Assembly: GCF_026262505.1 (NCBI RefSeq)
Contig: NC_067207.1
Location: forward strand, 25,636,082 to 25,700,081
Reading direction: 5' to 3'
DNA: 64,000 nucleotides
Origin: Trichomonas vaginalis G3
Taxonomy: Eukaryota > Parabasalia > Trichomonadida > Trichomonadidae
In this document: piece after piece, positions 31,494 to 40,710 of the stretch
Layout: every line of letters starts with the position of its first letter
How positions within the stretch are numbered: position 1 is the stretch's first letter
Notes under the pieces: model-generated
What the model was told of the DNA's origin: nothing
The model's input: the letters and a program-made list of their open reading frames with translations, nothing else
Database searches by the model: none
Made by a program: the position numbers and the translations under genes

Positions 31494-31718
31494 ATGAGCT
31501 TGTTCTTAAAGGTCATTCATGATGAAATAACTGTTGTAGAAGATGTTAGCAATTGTTCAGACATTTTGAAGCGTATAGATGATATAAGAAATAAGTTAGA
31601 TAGACCGCAAAGCGGTGAGGGCGAAGCCCGTGAGAACGCTTATGTTTCATTGACTTTCTCCAGTAACGAGAACTTTTATGAGATAATATTGAAGAGAGAT
31701 GATTTTAATATGGTGTAA
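31494..31718 (+). CDS. small Polinton B protein carrying two mini-hairpins in its coding DNA
   Basis: The product is 74 residues. ATG directly follows the stop of the previous gene, and the next gene's ATG directly follows its own stop, so these genes are packed with zero spacing. Its middle (DRPQSGEGEAREN) is encoded by two GC-rich hairpins, ACCGC AAA GCGGT (31604-31616) and GGGC GAA GCCC (31619-31629). The insert looks foreign to the AT-rich gene around it. Function is unknown. Confidence 0.5.
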   Translation: MSLFLKVIHDEITVVEDVSNCSDILKRIDDIRNKLDRPQSGEGEARENAYVSLTFSSNENFYEIILKRDDFNMV

Positions 31719-31884
31719 ATGGTAGCTTGGGCAGCTTTAGGCGCAATGGGAACAAAAGCATTAGCATTTGGAGCAAAAGCACTTGGAGCTTATGACGCAG
31801 TAAATAAAATGAGTGGAGGAAGGGTTTCAAAGACATTAGATGCAAATAAAGGAAAGATTGGAGGCTGGGTTGTAAAGAAGTTAA

Positions 31885-34312
31885 GGATGGGCACTCATTA
31901 GGGTGATGAAAAAAATCAAGTCTAGCAAAGTCAATACATTAAAAATAGTGAAGACTATTATATAGCATTATAGTGCACAATCTCACATATTTAGTGATGC
32001 ATTTCTCGAACTTATTTTATTTATAAGTTAACCTTGAAACATGAATTTTAGTATATCATGAGCATATTTTTTTCTAATTTTGCAATACTTATAATATCAT
32101 ACCAGGATTCATGTGGATGTCTAATATTTGGTATATAATATTCTTACAATAAATGTATTAATTCAATTATATTCAAAATGATGGGTCGCAATTTTTACTG
32201 AAATTGCAAATTTAATTTCAACAATGAAATTATTGTTTAAAAAAAATAGCACAACAGCAAGATGGACAATCATATATAGAATTATAATGCTCCATATAAT
32301 GCTTTGATTTGATGCGTATATAATGTTATTTTTCGAACATCTTTGTAAAAAATTGATTTTTGTAATTTTTGAAAAAATTCGATTTTATTTCGAGATTTCC
32401 TCTATAGGTGAAGTATATTGAACAATATTCCTATGGGAGAAAATAATTGTAAGTATGAGTACTTTCATTAATACTATGGGTGCCATGGTTATCGCTCAAA
32501 CGATCAAGTTATATCTCGATTGCGTAAATTGAAATTTTGCTATTTTCTAAATTCACGGCAACAACATTCTTTTATTCTGATCGTACATCACAATATTTGA
32601 ATGTGCGACCATTTGTTCAAGAAACCGTCAAGTTATTCTTCATTTTTCATGCCGCGGCGAACAAAAGCAGTTGCAAAGCGTATAAAGAACTTAGTTCAAA
32701 GCGCGAAAAATAGGGTAGAGCCATATGTCGTCAACACTGTTGAATTTGTGCTATCTGTATTATTGAGCGGCGCTACATTTTGCCAATCAGAATTTCAATT
32801 CATGCTGAATAACATCAAAGTTCCGTCAGAAGCTACATTTCATCGAGTTCAAGAAAAGGTTGGTCGTGTTATCATAGAAGTTGCCAGAGAATCTGTTAAT
32901 TATTGGAAATCTCGAATGAGAAAATGTTCGGGACTTTTGTTTGACGGTTCTTGGAGTCAGAGAAGAAATGCAATGTTTTGCTATGTACAATTTGTAGAAG
33001 AGAAACTCAAAAAAATTGTAGATTGGGAAGTGATATCTAAATCTTTTAAAAATTTCAAAGGTAATTTCAACGGAAAATCAAATGAAATGGAATTTGAAGG
33101 CTTAAAAAGAATGCTGAAGCGTTGGAATAATGAAAAACGTGTAAATTTTTTTGTGCATGATGGCGATGTCAAAATTGTTTCTACAATCAAAAATACGTTC
33201 AAAGGTATCAGAGAATACAGAGATCCTGGACATTTTCTTAACAATATACAGAAAAAGCTCAAACTGCCAGAATTCAGAATCTTATCTAGCATTTCAAAGA
33301 ATTTATTGCGTTGGCTTAGGCAACTTCTCAATGACACACATATGTCAATTAAAACAAAGAAGTTTTTATGGTTGAATTCCGCTAAACATTATGCCGGAAA
33401 TCATAAATTTTGTCCAGATCCTGAAAAATGCAAGATGATTAAACCATGGAAATATGCAAAAAATAAAACTGCTATAAAAACACTTAAAAAATTCCTCGAA
33501 GATACCGTAAAAATCTTTGATATGGTAAAAAAGATTCATTCAACTCAAGTAGTTGAATCGATAAACCATATCAAAGCAATGCTTGCTAATAAAAATATTA
33601 ATTGGCATGCTTCTTGGCCAATTAGGATGGCAGTCACAATATTGCATTTCAATGAAAGTATGTTTGAAACGATTGTAGCAATAAGATACAGGTTAAATTT
33701 ACCAACAATGCCAGAAATGATGAACAGATATTTCAGAATGTATGATACAACAAAAGATTTAATCAAAGCATTCAAAAATTCAAAGCAAGTTCAAAAAAGT
33801 TTGCGGCATTAAGAGCTATAAAGAGAGGTCTTCAAGCTACCGATGATCGTATTACTCTTAAATCACATAAATAATTATTAAATTTATTTCACCCTCAAAA
33901 CATCATAATCTTGCACCTTCTTTGAATAAACACTTTCACCTTCTATTTTTAATTAATGTTTTTTAATTGTCCAAAATTTTTAGATTATATAAGATATAAT
34001 TTTTTATAAAAGTATTATTTTCTAAAAGATAAGTATATATTCTTAATCACAAAACCTAGCATTTTATCATATCTATATATCAGCTTCCTAAATATAATAC
34101 TCATATAGTTAGTATGATTTTAATGTTTTTGAACATGAAACGAAAATATGATTAAAATCATATAACATAATGGAGTTATTGATATAACTTATATGCATGA
34201 TACATTAAGAAGTCTTCCAACAATATAGATATAGTTGTAGATTCCTATGATTCCTTTTATATTGTGAGATAATAACATTTTTATGCTGTCAGGAGCCTAT
34301 GAGTGCCCATCC
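31885..34312 (+). mobile_element. Kolobok-type DNA transposon nested in Polinton B
   Basis: The element is 2,428 bases, flanked by TTAA on both sides (31881-31884 and 34313-34316). Its terminal inverted repeats start GGATGGGCACTCAT, 14 bases exact. TTAA duplications are known for Kolobok and piggyBac; the transposase pattern (below) fits Kolobok. The insertion lies within a Polinton gene, so it is younger than that Polinton. The non-coding flanks (31,900-32,600 and 33,880-34,290) are AT-rich and featureless apart from the ends. Confidence 0.85.
32601..33812 (+). CDS. Kolobok transposase, C-terminus shifted
   Basis: The product is 403 residues. Kolobok-like signatures are GLLFDGSWSQRRNAMF (first Asp), DWEVISKSF, GKSNEMEFEGLKRMLKRW, FFVHDGDVKIV (second acidic site), YRDPGHFLNNI, and QVVESINHIKAMLANKN (candidate third acidic residue). 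This order matches the DDE-type Kolobok family, with FDGTW...DFEVLSK...GSSGAMEVEG...LSDGD. A run of six A near 33,793-33,798 precedes the stop. In the next frame the coding pattern continues as KFAALRAIKRGLQATDDRIT to a stop at the ACATAAATAA around 33,870. A one-base slip has therefore probably replaced the last ~25 residues. ATG at 32601 or the one at the following PRRTK could be the start. Confidence 0.8.
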   Translation: MCDHLFKKPSSYSSFFMPRRTKAVAKRIKNLVQSAKNRVEPYVVNTVEFVLSVLLSGATFCQSEFQFMLNNIKVPSEATFHRVQEKVGRVIIEVARESVNYWKSRMRKCSGLLFDGSWSQRRNAMFCYVQFVEEKLKKIVDWEVISKSFKNFKGNFNGKSNEMEFEGLKRMLKRWNNEKRVNFFVHDGDVKIVSTIKNTFKGIREYRDPGHFLNNIQKKLKLPEFRILSSISKNLLRWLRQLLNDTHMSIKTKKFLWLNSAKHYAGNHKFCPDPEKCKMIKPWKYAKNKTAIKTLKKFLEDTVKIFDMVKKIHSTQVVESINHIKAMLANKNINWHASWPIRMAVTILHFNESMFETIVAIRYRLNLPTMPEMMNRYFRMYDTTKDLIKAFKNSKQVQKSLRH

Positions 34313-34699
34313 TTAAGATTAAATAAAATAGGGCTCATAAATAAAGCATCCAATTTGGTTGCGACTGAGTCAGAAAATGCTTTAGGAAAGGACGATGAGT
34401 TTGCAAAACACGCAAAAGACTTTAATGACCAGATGAAAGGTGAAACAATGCATTTAAATAGAGTCGATGGAACTAAAGAAAATGTTTCTTCTCCACCAGT
34501 AGTTCTTCCGTATGGTCCCTATGGAATGTATGGAAACCCTTACGAAAGACCATTTGACCCATTGACTGGTGGAAGTAACTGGTATCATTACGGCCGAAGA
34601 AGAAAGACAGTCAAGTTGGAGACAGACGTGAAGAAAGCAACTAAAAAGAAACCAAGGAAGAGAGTTATAAAGCAATGAATTCAACAGGGTGAAAAAAGA

Positions 34700-34713
34700 G
34701 GTGAGATCTCACC
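34700..34713. other. perfect 14-bp palindrome past a Polinton gene end
   Basis: GGTGAGATCTCACC is a perfect palindrome, extended by an outer GTGAA / TTCAC pair into a longer imperfect stem. It starts about 20 bases after the stop codon at 34678. Its placement resembles the other hairpins at Polinton gene ends in this window. Confidence 0.7.
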
Positions 34714-34822
34714 ACTTCACCTAAATTTATTTTTGTGCTATGTTTTCATACGTGTGAGGGTGGTGATATCATTTATTTTTAAGTTTATTTTTAAGTTTAT
34801 TTTTTATTTTATTTTTATATAA

Positions 34823-35245
34823 ATGACGAAAACTATTGAGATAACAAACTACAACGGTCATGAGTTCAAGAATTTGTTCTTCGTTCCTCGTGAAAATACA
34901 TTCTATCAGATACGAGGGAGAAAGGGTAAAGTTAGTTTGAGCGTTGACGACAACAAACATAATGGGAGATATATAAAAGCAATAGATACAAACGGTAAGC
35001 GTGTTTCATTAGCTTTGTCAAAACTTACATACATTTTTTTGACAGTGATTTTGACTCTGACGATTGGAGTGACAGCAGCGATACTGAAGAATATGAACTA
35101 TTGTGTGAAGCACAGCAATGGGAAGCGCTTCAATACTTTTGTAAATGAGAACATTAGTGGGAACGTTAGTGAGAACGTTTATTTTTTCATTAGTGAAGTC
35201 GTTAGCGAAAATGTTAGTGAGGTGAAGTGGTTGGCGGCTTTGTAA
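34823..35245 (+). CDS. Polinton B protein with a membrane segment
   Basis: The product is 140 residues. The first ~70 form a small beta-rich domain (FKNLFFVPRENTFYQIRGRKG). A hydrophobic helix YIFLTVILTLTIGVTAAIL follows, and then a degenerate repeat of ENISGN/ENVSEN type. The first domain recalls the C-terminal barrel of the integrase in this element, but I cannot show homology. A convergent small gene overlaps its end. The frame appears whole. Confidence 0.45.
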   Translation: MTKTIEITNYNGHEFKNLFFVPRENTFYQIRGRKGKVSLSVDDNKHNGRYIKAIDTNGKRVSLALSKLTYIFLTVILTLTIGVTAAILKNMNYCVKHSNGKRFNTFVNENISGNVSENVYFFISEVVSENVSEVKWLAAL

Positions 35246-35463
35246 ATATTTAAGGTTAAGTTAGTGTTGTCGTTTGTGTTGGGTAAGGTGGAACGCAGTG
35301 CCGCCGTACCCAAGATAGGTATACTAACTATTGCTTCATTTAAATAGCTTCTACGAGTTTTAGGATTAACACCATCAGGAATGTTATAGAAGCGTTTAAA
35401 TAACCTTCTACCTTCTGCTCTAATTTGATTATCATTCATTTTAGCTGTTCCGTTTTTGTTCAT
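35179..35463 (-). CDS. small basic Polinton B protein
   Basis: The product is 94 residues, with a basic helical start (IRAEGRRLFKRFYNIPDGVN) and a hydrophobic middle (EAIVSIPILGTAAL). Its end overlaps antisense the ENVSEN repeat of the preceding gene, so the true C-terminus is doubtful. I do not recognise it. The upstream AT-rich spacer is typical of Polinton promoter regions here. Confidence 0.4.
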   Translation of the reverse strand: MNKNGTAKMNDNQIRAEGRRLFKRFYNIPDGVNPKTRRSYLNEAIVSIPILGTAALRSTLPNTNDNTNLTLNIYKAANHFTSLTFSLTTSLMKK

Positions 35464-35523
35464 TTATGTAAGAAAAAAATATCAAAAAATAAATAAAAAT
35501 AAATAAAAATAAACTTTATTTTT

Positions 35524-36039
35524 TTAAAGCCCATAAAATGAATTAAGAACACATAAATTTTTATCATCTGCGACGTGACGAATACATTTTAATTTACTCA
35601 AGAATGTGTACCCCGATACATTAAATCTAATTCCTGTCTTATTTAATTTCACAACTTTGAAAAGGAATGTATGAATAGCTATAAAATGATGAGAAGATGT
35701 TTTATGGGTTGCTTCCATTTTTTCTGAAATAAATGAATAAATATAATGTTTATACGTTTTCATATCTTTTATGTTCTTAATAACGAATGGTATAGACCTT
35801 TCCACTTCATCTTCCTTCGGTGCTGTTCTTTCATATGAAACATTATTAGTATCTTCAACAATGAAACCACAATCACACAAAATTTTATAGGTTCCAATGG
35901 TTTCTTTTGATATTTTATCTAATAAATCAAAAACTTTATCAACACCTGTGCATTTATTTAAATAATAATTTGTGTAAATATCATGATCTTCTTTCTTAAT
36001 CGTATTACCCAGATTTGCTTTACTTTTACCACTCCCCAT
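35524..36039 (-). CDS. Polinton-associated protein of unknown function
   Basis: The product is 171 residues, starting MGSGKSKANLG at the ATG at 36039. It is mixed alpha/beta with Cys-rich CDCGFIVED in the middle. I do not recognise it. The DNA for the first residues recurs inverted at 37255-37281, the other side of a 1.2-kb segment that does not look like Polinton DNA. Its start may therefore have been remodelled. The frame itself appears whole. Confidence 0.45.
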   Translation of the reverse strand: MGSGKSKANLGNTIKKEDHDIYTNYYLNKCTGVDKVFDLLDKISKETIGTYKILCDCGFIVEDTNNVSYERTAPKEDEVERSIPFVIKNIKDMKTYKHYIYSFISEKMEATHKTSSHHFIAIHTFLFKVVKLNKTGIRFNVSGYTFLSKLKCIRHVADDKNLCVLNSFYGL

Positions 36040-37254
36040 GTAATTTCTGGGGAAAACGATAATTCATTTTTTTTATGGATGAATAGATCGTTTTCCTAGA
36101 AAGGACCTCATATCTCTGGCTAAAAAGAGTGTCAGATCCTAAATAGATTATTGATCTAGTGTACAAATCCAATAAAAAGCCTATTTTTTTGGCTTTTTTG
36201 GTGCTCATTTTTTCGAAGATCTACATGAATATGGGGAAACCATCGGATTTTTTTGGTTAACCCACATCTTCATGTAGTCTGGACTATCTTTCCTCGAAGG
36301 ACCTCTTTACGGGTGTAAAAACTCATAAAGTTCTCAAAAGATTCATTCTCGATCTCCATGCTGAAAGAATTTACAATAAAAAAGAGATCTACGCATCAAA
36401 CTACAGCCATAAATGAACTGAACCCCTAAAGCTCAGCTCTTAGTTTATCAAAAACGTCGAAATCCTTCTCATTGCAATCAAATTTTCTCAATAACTCATA
36501 AGAAAAATCGAATTTTGATTAAGCCGATGTTATAGGTATCACAAATACTACAAACTTGAGCAATATCGAAATTGCCAGCAGAAGTTTGAAATTGCATTGC
36601 TCATATTTGTTTTGTAAACTAAAAATCTGCTTATATTATTCATTAATTTTTTATATATTATTCATATACTTTAATAAAAACAATACTATTTCACCTTAAA
36701 AATGAATTTCATAAGTCAATATTATTTTTTTGAAAATGTATCAATTTTCGATTAAAACAACATGAGAATAAAATTTACGCAAAATTATTTTAAAAAATGG
36801 TTTTAAAAATTTACAATTGATTAAGAATAAGATTGGAAGAAGTTTTGAAGTTTAATTTTAAGAAAAAAAATTCGGATATTATTCATGGATCTAAGTAATC
36901 TGATATTTGAGTATCGGCACTATGCATAAAACATATATTTATAGTTTTTTTGGATTTTTATGATTTTAAATATATTCAAATTTGGCAATCCAATAGATTT
37001 TTAAAAAAATAGGTAAATAAAAATAGATTACATATGCAGCAGATTTAGAACATGAAACAAATCTTATAGTGACCCAAAAAAAAATTCATGATCCATAAAA
37101 GAAAAAAATTGGCTAAAGGGGAATCAAACCTTGGCATAACAAATCATTATGTCAGATGTTTCCACTACACTACACCGGCAGTTCGAAAAATACCCTTGGT
37201 GGTTCTATTTAATAGCTACTCCCAACGATAGGCGGTGTCCCCAGCTTTCGAGAG
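36033..37254. other. 1.2-kb segment bounded by 27-bp inverted repeats
   Basis: A 27-bp sequence at 36006-36032 recurs exactly in inverted orientation at 37255-37281 (core TAAAGCAAATCTGGG). Between them the DNA is AT-rich. It holds an imperfect hairpin around CTACATGAA (36,221-36,280), a short protein-like stretch on the minus strand (FSYELLRKFDCNEKDFDVFD, ~36,430-36,500), and a tRNA-like sequence. This could be an insertion or an inversion product in Polinton B. No transposase is seen. Confidence 0.55.
37111..37180 (-). pseudogene. tRNA-like sequence (degenerate)
   Basis: On the minus strand a B-box-like GGTTTGATTCC lies 40 bases after an A-box-like TAGTGTAGTGG, the spacing of a tRNA gene. 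A stem CATAA / TTATG sits in the anticodon position. The acceptor and T stems pair poorly and the base before the anticodon is not T. It is probably a tRNA pseudogene or a tRNA-derived element rather than a working tRNA. Confidence 0.4.
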
Positions 37255-37904
37255 GTGGTAAAAGTAAAGCAAATCTGGGTAGTTGCATATGTCACGTTTT
37301 TAAGAGCTTTTTTGAATTTCTCAGAATCGAGAGGGGGTGAAAGTAAGATCCAAGGGTATTTTTCATTATCAATAAATTGTAACTTATGTTTACGTATAAA
37401 TTTAGTACCTTCTTCTGAAAGTGTTTCATCTATTTCGCCATCTAATAAATTTTGTGTTGATTCTGAGACATAATTTTTATATCTTTCTTCATGAGATTTC
37501 TGAACTGCTGATTCTGAAGCTGGGATATTCATTAAACCCTCTACTTCATTTTCATTATATTTTTCAACTTCTCTTAATTCCTTAATTTTTTCATCTATTT
37601 CATCTCTTATTTTTTCCAGTCTTTCAATTTCATCGTATTCATCATCTTTAATCCGTTCTTCATAATATTCAGGGAAAACATCAGGTTCTTTAGGTTTTTC
37701 TTCTTCAGATGTGGGATATAAGAAATTTATAACATCATCTTTATTCATTTTTCCATCATAATCTAAATCATTTAATAACTCGGCAAATTTTTGACAATTT
37801 CTTAAATAATATTTACTAACTTCATAACACAACTCATCTAATATATCCTTTATTTCCTTGTTTGTGAATCCTAATTTTTTAACGTCGTTAGTTTTGACGC
37901 TCAT
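37209..37904 (-). CDS. acidic coiled-coil protein near the right end of Polinton B
   Basis: The product is 231 residues. It has a helical start (LGFTNKEIKDILDELCYEV), an EF-hand-like DYDGKMNKDD, and a strongly charged coiled coil (EIERLEKIRDEIDEKIKELR). I do not recognise a family. The last ~25 residues run into the inverted 27-bp repeat and may not be native. It is the last gene before the terminal sequence, in the slot held by a different coiled-coil gene in element A. Confidence 0.5.
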   Translation of the reverse strand: MSVKTNDVKKLGFTNKEIKDILDELCYEVSKYYLRNCQKFAELLNDLDYDGKMNKDDVINFLYPTSEEEKPKEPDVFPEYYEERIKDDEYDEIERLEKIRDEIDEKIKELREVEKYNENEVEGLMNIPASESAVQKSHEERYKNYVSESTQNLLDGEIDETLSEEGTKFIRKHKLQFIDNEKYPWILLSPPLDSEKFKKALKNVTYATTQICFTFTTSRKLGTPPIVGSSY

Positions 37905-37947
37905 TTCTTACGAATTAAAAAAATAAATTATTCAAAAATGTAAGACA

Positions 37948-38398
37948 TGAATTTTTAAAGTTTATTTTTTTATTTTTTATTTCATTATGGTAGTGAATCT
38001 TTTATTCATGAAAATAATTATTTCTAATTTCTTTTACTCGTTTATGAGGTCTTTGATTATGACTCCATTGATTCCATTCAGGATTTAAACAATGTTTAAT
38101 TAATCACGGAATATCTGACATCATCTATATATATAGCTTCTTTTATAAAAGATAAAAAATAAATTATTTTAAAATTAATGTTAATTTTTTAATGCGTTTA
38201 TGTTTGGGCTGAGTGTAAATGTCTTACAATTTTGAAAATTTTTTAAATCTTGATTTATTCAAAAACGTAAGAATAAAAACCGTAAGAATCATACATTTTT
38301 TACTTCATATGTTAAAAAAAATGATACAAAATCGCTCGATATTGTATGAATTCTTACGTTTACAAAAAAAGTCACACAACCCTTCCACATATACTACT
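37948..38398 (+). repeat. right terminal sequence of Polinton B
   Basis: It is almost identical, and in the same orientation, to 10074-10523, with about one substitution and one indel by eye. It ends TACTACT, as does element A. Such conservation contrasts with the decayed interior and points to a recent origin or homogenisation of this end. Confidence 0.85.
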
Positions 38399-39980
38399 AT
38401 TTTCCCTTGAAAAATAAATTAAAAATTTTTGTATATTTAATCATACTGTTTAATGAGCATCCTAATTTACTAAAAATAAAAAGACGATAGAAAATATTCA
38501 AAAAACTTGATGGCTTTAGATAGTCTTTTCGAGGAGTAACTTTTTCAGTGAATCGTCGAACGCTATCCACTCTCATAACATGTCCTCTTAATGTCCAAGG
38601 ATATGCAACTTTTATCCCCATATTCATTGATCTTCCAAAATTTCAATATCAAATTAGGCTTCAAAGTTCCCAAAACTTTAGCCATGAATAGGATGTCAAT
38701 CTTAAAGTCATTTCCTACCTCCTTCATACATGAAATTAAGAATAAAAGTTAATTTTTTAAAGTTTTTTAGTGATATTTTTTCAATGGAAAATAATCGTAT
38801 GCTACAAAAATTTCGATTACTGATCGGGTGAGAATTTTGATTTTGGTGCAAAAAAGGAAGACAAGCTATTAACAAATCATTTACTGTTGTTCATCAAAAG
38901 AAGAAAACTTTGATAACAACTAATGATGATAAAATCAAGCTATCTTTTAATATTTTAAATTGATAAGACATTCAAAATATTTGAATGGTTTAAAATATTT
39001 TCTTTTAATTTCTATAAGATATTATCATGATTATATAATAAAATTTAAATTTTTATTCAAAAAGGCAATATTTCAAACTTTTAATTTCAAAAATCTTAAT
39101 TCTGCAATAAATGTATTTAATTGTAGCAAATTTAATGATCCTTCGTCATGCTTAGCAATTTGGAACTCATAAATTAATGATTTCTTCAAGTAAAATTCTG
39201 CATTATTTCAAAAGTCAATAATTCTCTAGTAACTTTTCTTCAAACCCTAACCATTATATTATATGTATAATGGAGAATAATTGCAAAGAAAGATAGCCGA
39301 ATTTACTGGGTAGTTCTTGTGATGCGAAATAATTGCAAATTAACACCTAGTTTTAACAGCATCAATCTCTTTTTGCTCTCATTTAAATGCATTCGCACAC
39401 TTTAATTTTGAAATATAAGAGTTTTGGAAATTATCAAATTTATCTGCTCAAATACTATAGATCTTCATAAGTGTTAATAGAATCATTAGCCTTACATATA
39501 GTGTTTAATATAATGATGCACATTATACTGGGATTCATTCCTTATTCATCTAGTTATTATAAGATTTACAACCCCATGAAAATTTAAAATTTTGTCAAAA
39601 ATAGTGAATGTATCAATATTAAATAATTCAATGACGGCCAAGTAATAATAGGAACTTTTATCTGAAATTATGGGGTTTATATTTTCGTTTTGGAGTGAAC
39701 CATTGATATGGTGGTTAAGATACCTTAGGATTTAGAAATTCGAGGTACATTCATGGTTTTATTCCAAACAAACAAATAAGGTGTAAGATTTATTCACCAA
39801 AATTTAAGATAATTGATATATGTATGAATCTATTTACCAATTACAGATCACTCATGAGGTTAGATCCAATGTAGTGGTCATTAGAGCAGGATCGTAAAAA
39901 TGTTGGATTCTAAAAAAATTAATTCATCTATTTTGCAGGATCATTCTCAGTAGATAGAATGACTCATAATTACGGAACAA
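38399..39980. other. intergenic region right of Polinton B
   Basis: About 1.6 kb, AT-rich. A stretch at 38,787-38,860 resembles the DNA beside element A. Short open frames at 38397-38627 and 38960-39172 show no recognisable features. I see no RNA gene or transposon. Confidence 0.55.
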
Positions 39981-40466
39981 TTACGCAAGAGCATCGCACA
40001 TTTGAATTTGTTTTTCCTTTTTTAATATAATGTCGGCTGGCATTTGCTTTGACACGAGCTCATGTAATTCCGATAGTAGTGATTGCCTAACAAACGCAAT
40101 AGATTTTTTATGAGAACTTAATAATGACGTATCAAGCAAAGATATTGCTAAGGCACTATTCTCTTCCTTTTGGTTCTGCAAACTTTGCTGTACTTCTTCA
40201 TATTGCTTAGTTAACGCTTCGACATTTGCTCTTAATACACGGAGAGTTTTTTGATTAGAATACGATGGAGTTTCATTATACAACGCATGTTTTTTCTTAA
40301 ATTCGTCTGATAATTGCTTCTTTTCCTGTTTTAATTCTTTAATTTCTTTTTCATCTTGCTCTAATGCTGATTTAAGAAGATCTCTTTTCTCTTCTAGCTT
40401 AGATAGTTTGGTTTTGAGTTTGTTTAAAATCGTAACGAACGATTCATGATCTTCACTATCAAGCAT
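39981..40466 (-). CDS. coiled-coil protein, unknown
   Basis: The product is 161 residues and almost entirely helical. Long charged heptad runs (KLSKLEEKRDLLKSALEQDE, IKELKQEKKQLSDEFKKK) are followed by a less charged C-terminal part (IAFVRQSLLSELHELVSKQM). There is no membrane segment or signal peptide. I do not recognise it; small coiled-coil proteins of this size occur in cytoskeletal, tethering and kinetochore complexes, and nothing here decides between them. It is divergent from VPS11, with about 240 bases between starts. Confidence 0.7.
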   Translation of the reverse strand: MLDSEDHESFVTILNKLKTKLSKLEEKRDLLKSALEQDEKEIKELKQEKKQLSDEFKKKHALYNETPSYSNQKTLRVLRANVEALTKQYEEVQQSLQNQKEENSALAISLLDTSLLSSHKKSIAFVRQSLLSELHELVSKQMPADIILKKEKQIQMCDALA

Positions 40467-40710
40467 ATTAATCTAATGACACTTTTTAACTAAAATATAC
40501 ATAAAAATCAATAATATTCAGTGAAGAAATTAATTTTTCGTTTTAATTTAAGGAAAATGACATATTTTTAGAAATTTGGAATTAAATTTATGGAATAAGT
40601 GATCATTTCATAAGCGAAAAAGATCATATTGCATTAGGATATTATAAATAAGAAATAAAAATCACTCAAATAACAAGAAACGATATCGCAAGAAAAAAAA
40701 AAGAAGTGAA

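Larger units (their letters stand above)
31719..34678 (+). pseudogene. small Polinton B gene split by a Kolobok insertion
   Basis: The left part encodes a Gly/Ala-rich amphipathic segment (AALGAMGTKALAFGAKALGA), like the small amphipathic protein of element A. The right part, beyond the transposon, carries a Pro/Tyr/Gly-rich section (PYGPYGMYGNPY) and a strongly basic tail (KKATKKKPRKRVIK). The basic tail suggests DNA binding or nuclear import, in the style of viral core proteins. The Kolobok element lies between them with a TTAA duplication on either side. The end sequence of the transposon gives false coding ends to both parts. Confidence 0.6.
19405..38398 (-). mobile_element. Polinton/Maverick element B, old, interrupted and mosaic
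   Basis: Parts seen: a heavily decayed left portion, a KilA-N-like remnant, retroviral-type integrase, a collagen-bearing fibre gene, minor-capsid-like genes, packaging ATPase, small amphipathic and basic proteins, and a right terminal sequence ending at 38,398. The left end is not recognisable and is set at the end of the DZIP1-like gene. The element looks broken, with more than ten breaks. A Kolobok transposon sits inside it at 31,885-34,312, and a further non-Polinton-looking segment at about 36,033-37,254. The right end is nearly identical to that of element A although the interior genes are strongly diverged, so it may be a composite of two Polinton lineages. I find no capsid gene in it. 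Confidence 0.75.

Noticed and set aside
31885-34312. piggyBac element, given the TTAA duplication.
   Set aside because: The transposase motifs (FDGSW, DWEVISK, GKSNEMEFEG, HDGD) fit Kolobok, not piggyBac.
37111-37180. A functional tRNA gene.
   Set aside because: A- and B-box-like sequences are present but the acceptor and T stems do not pair and U33 is missing.
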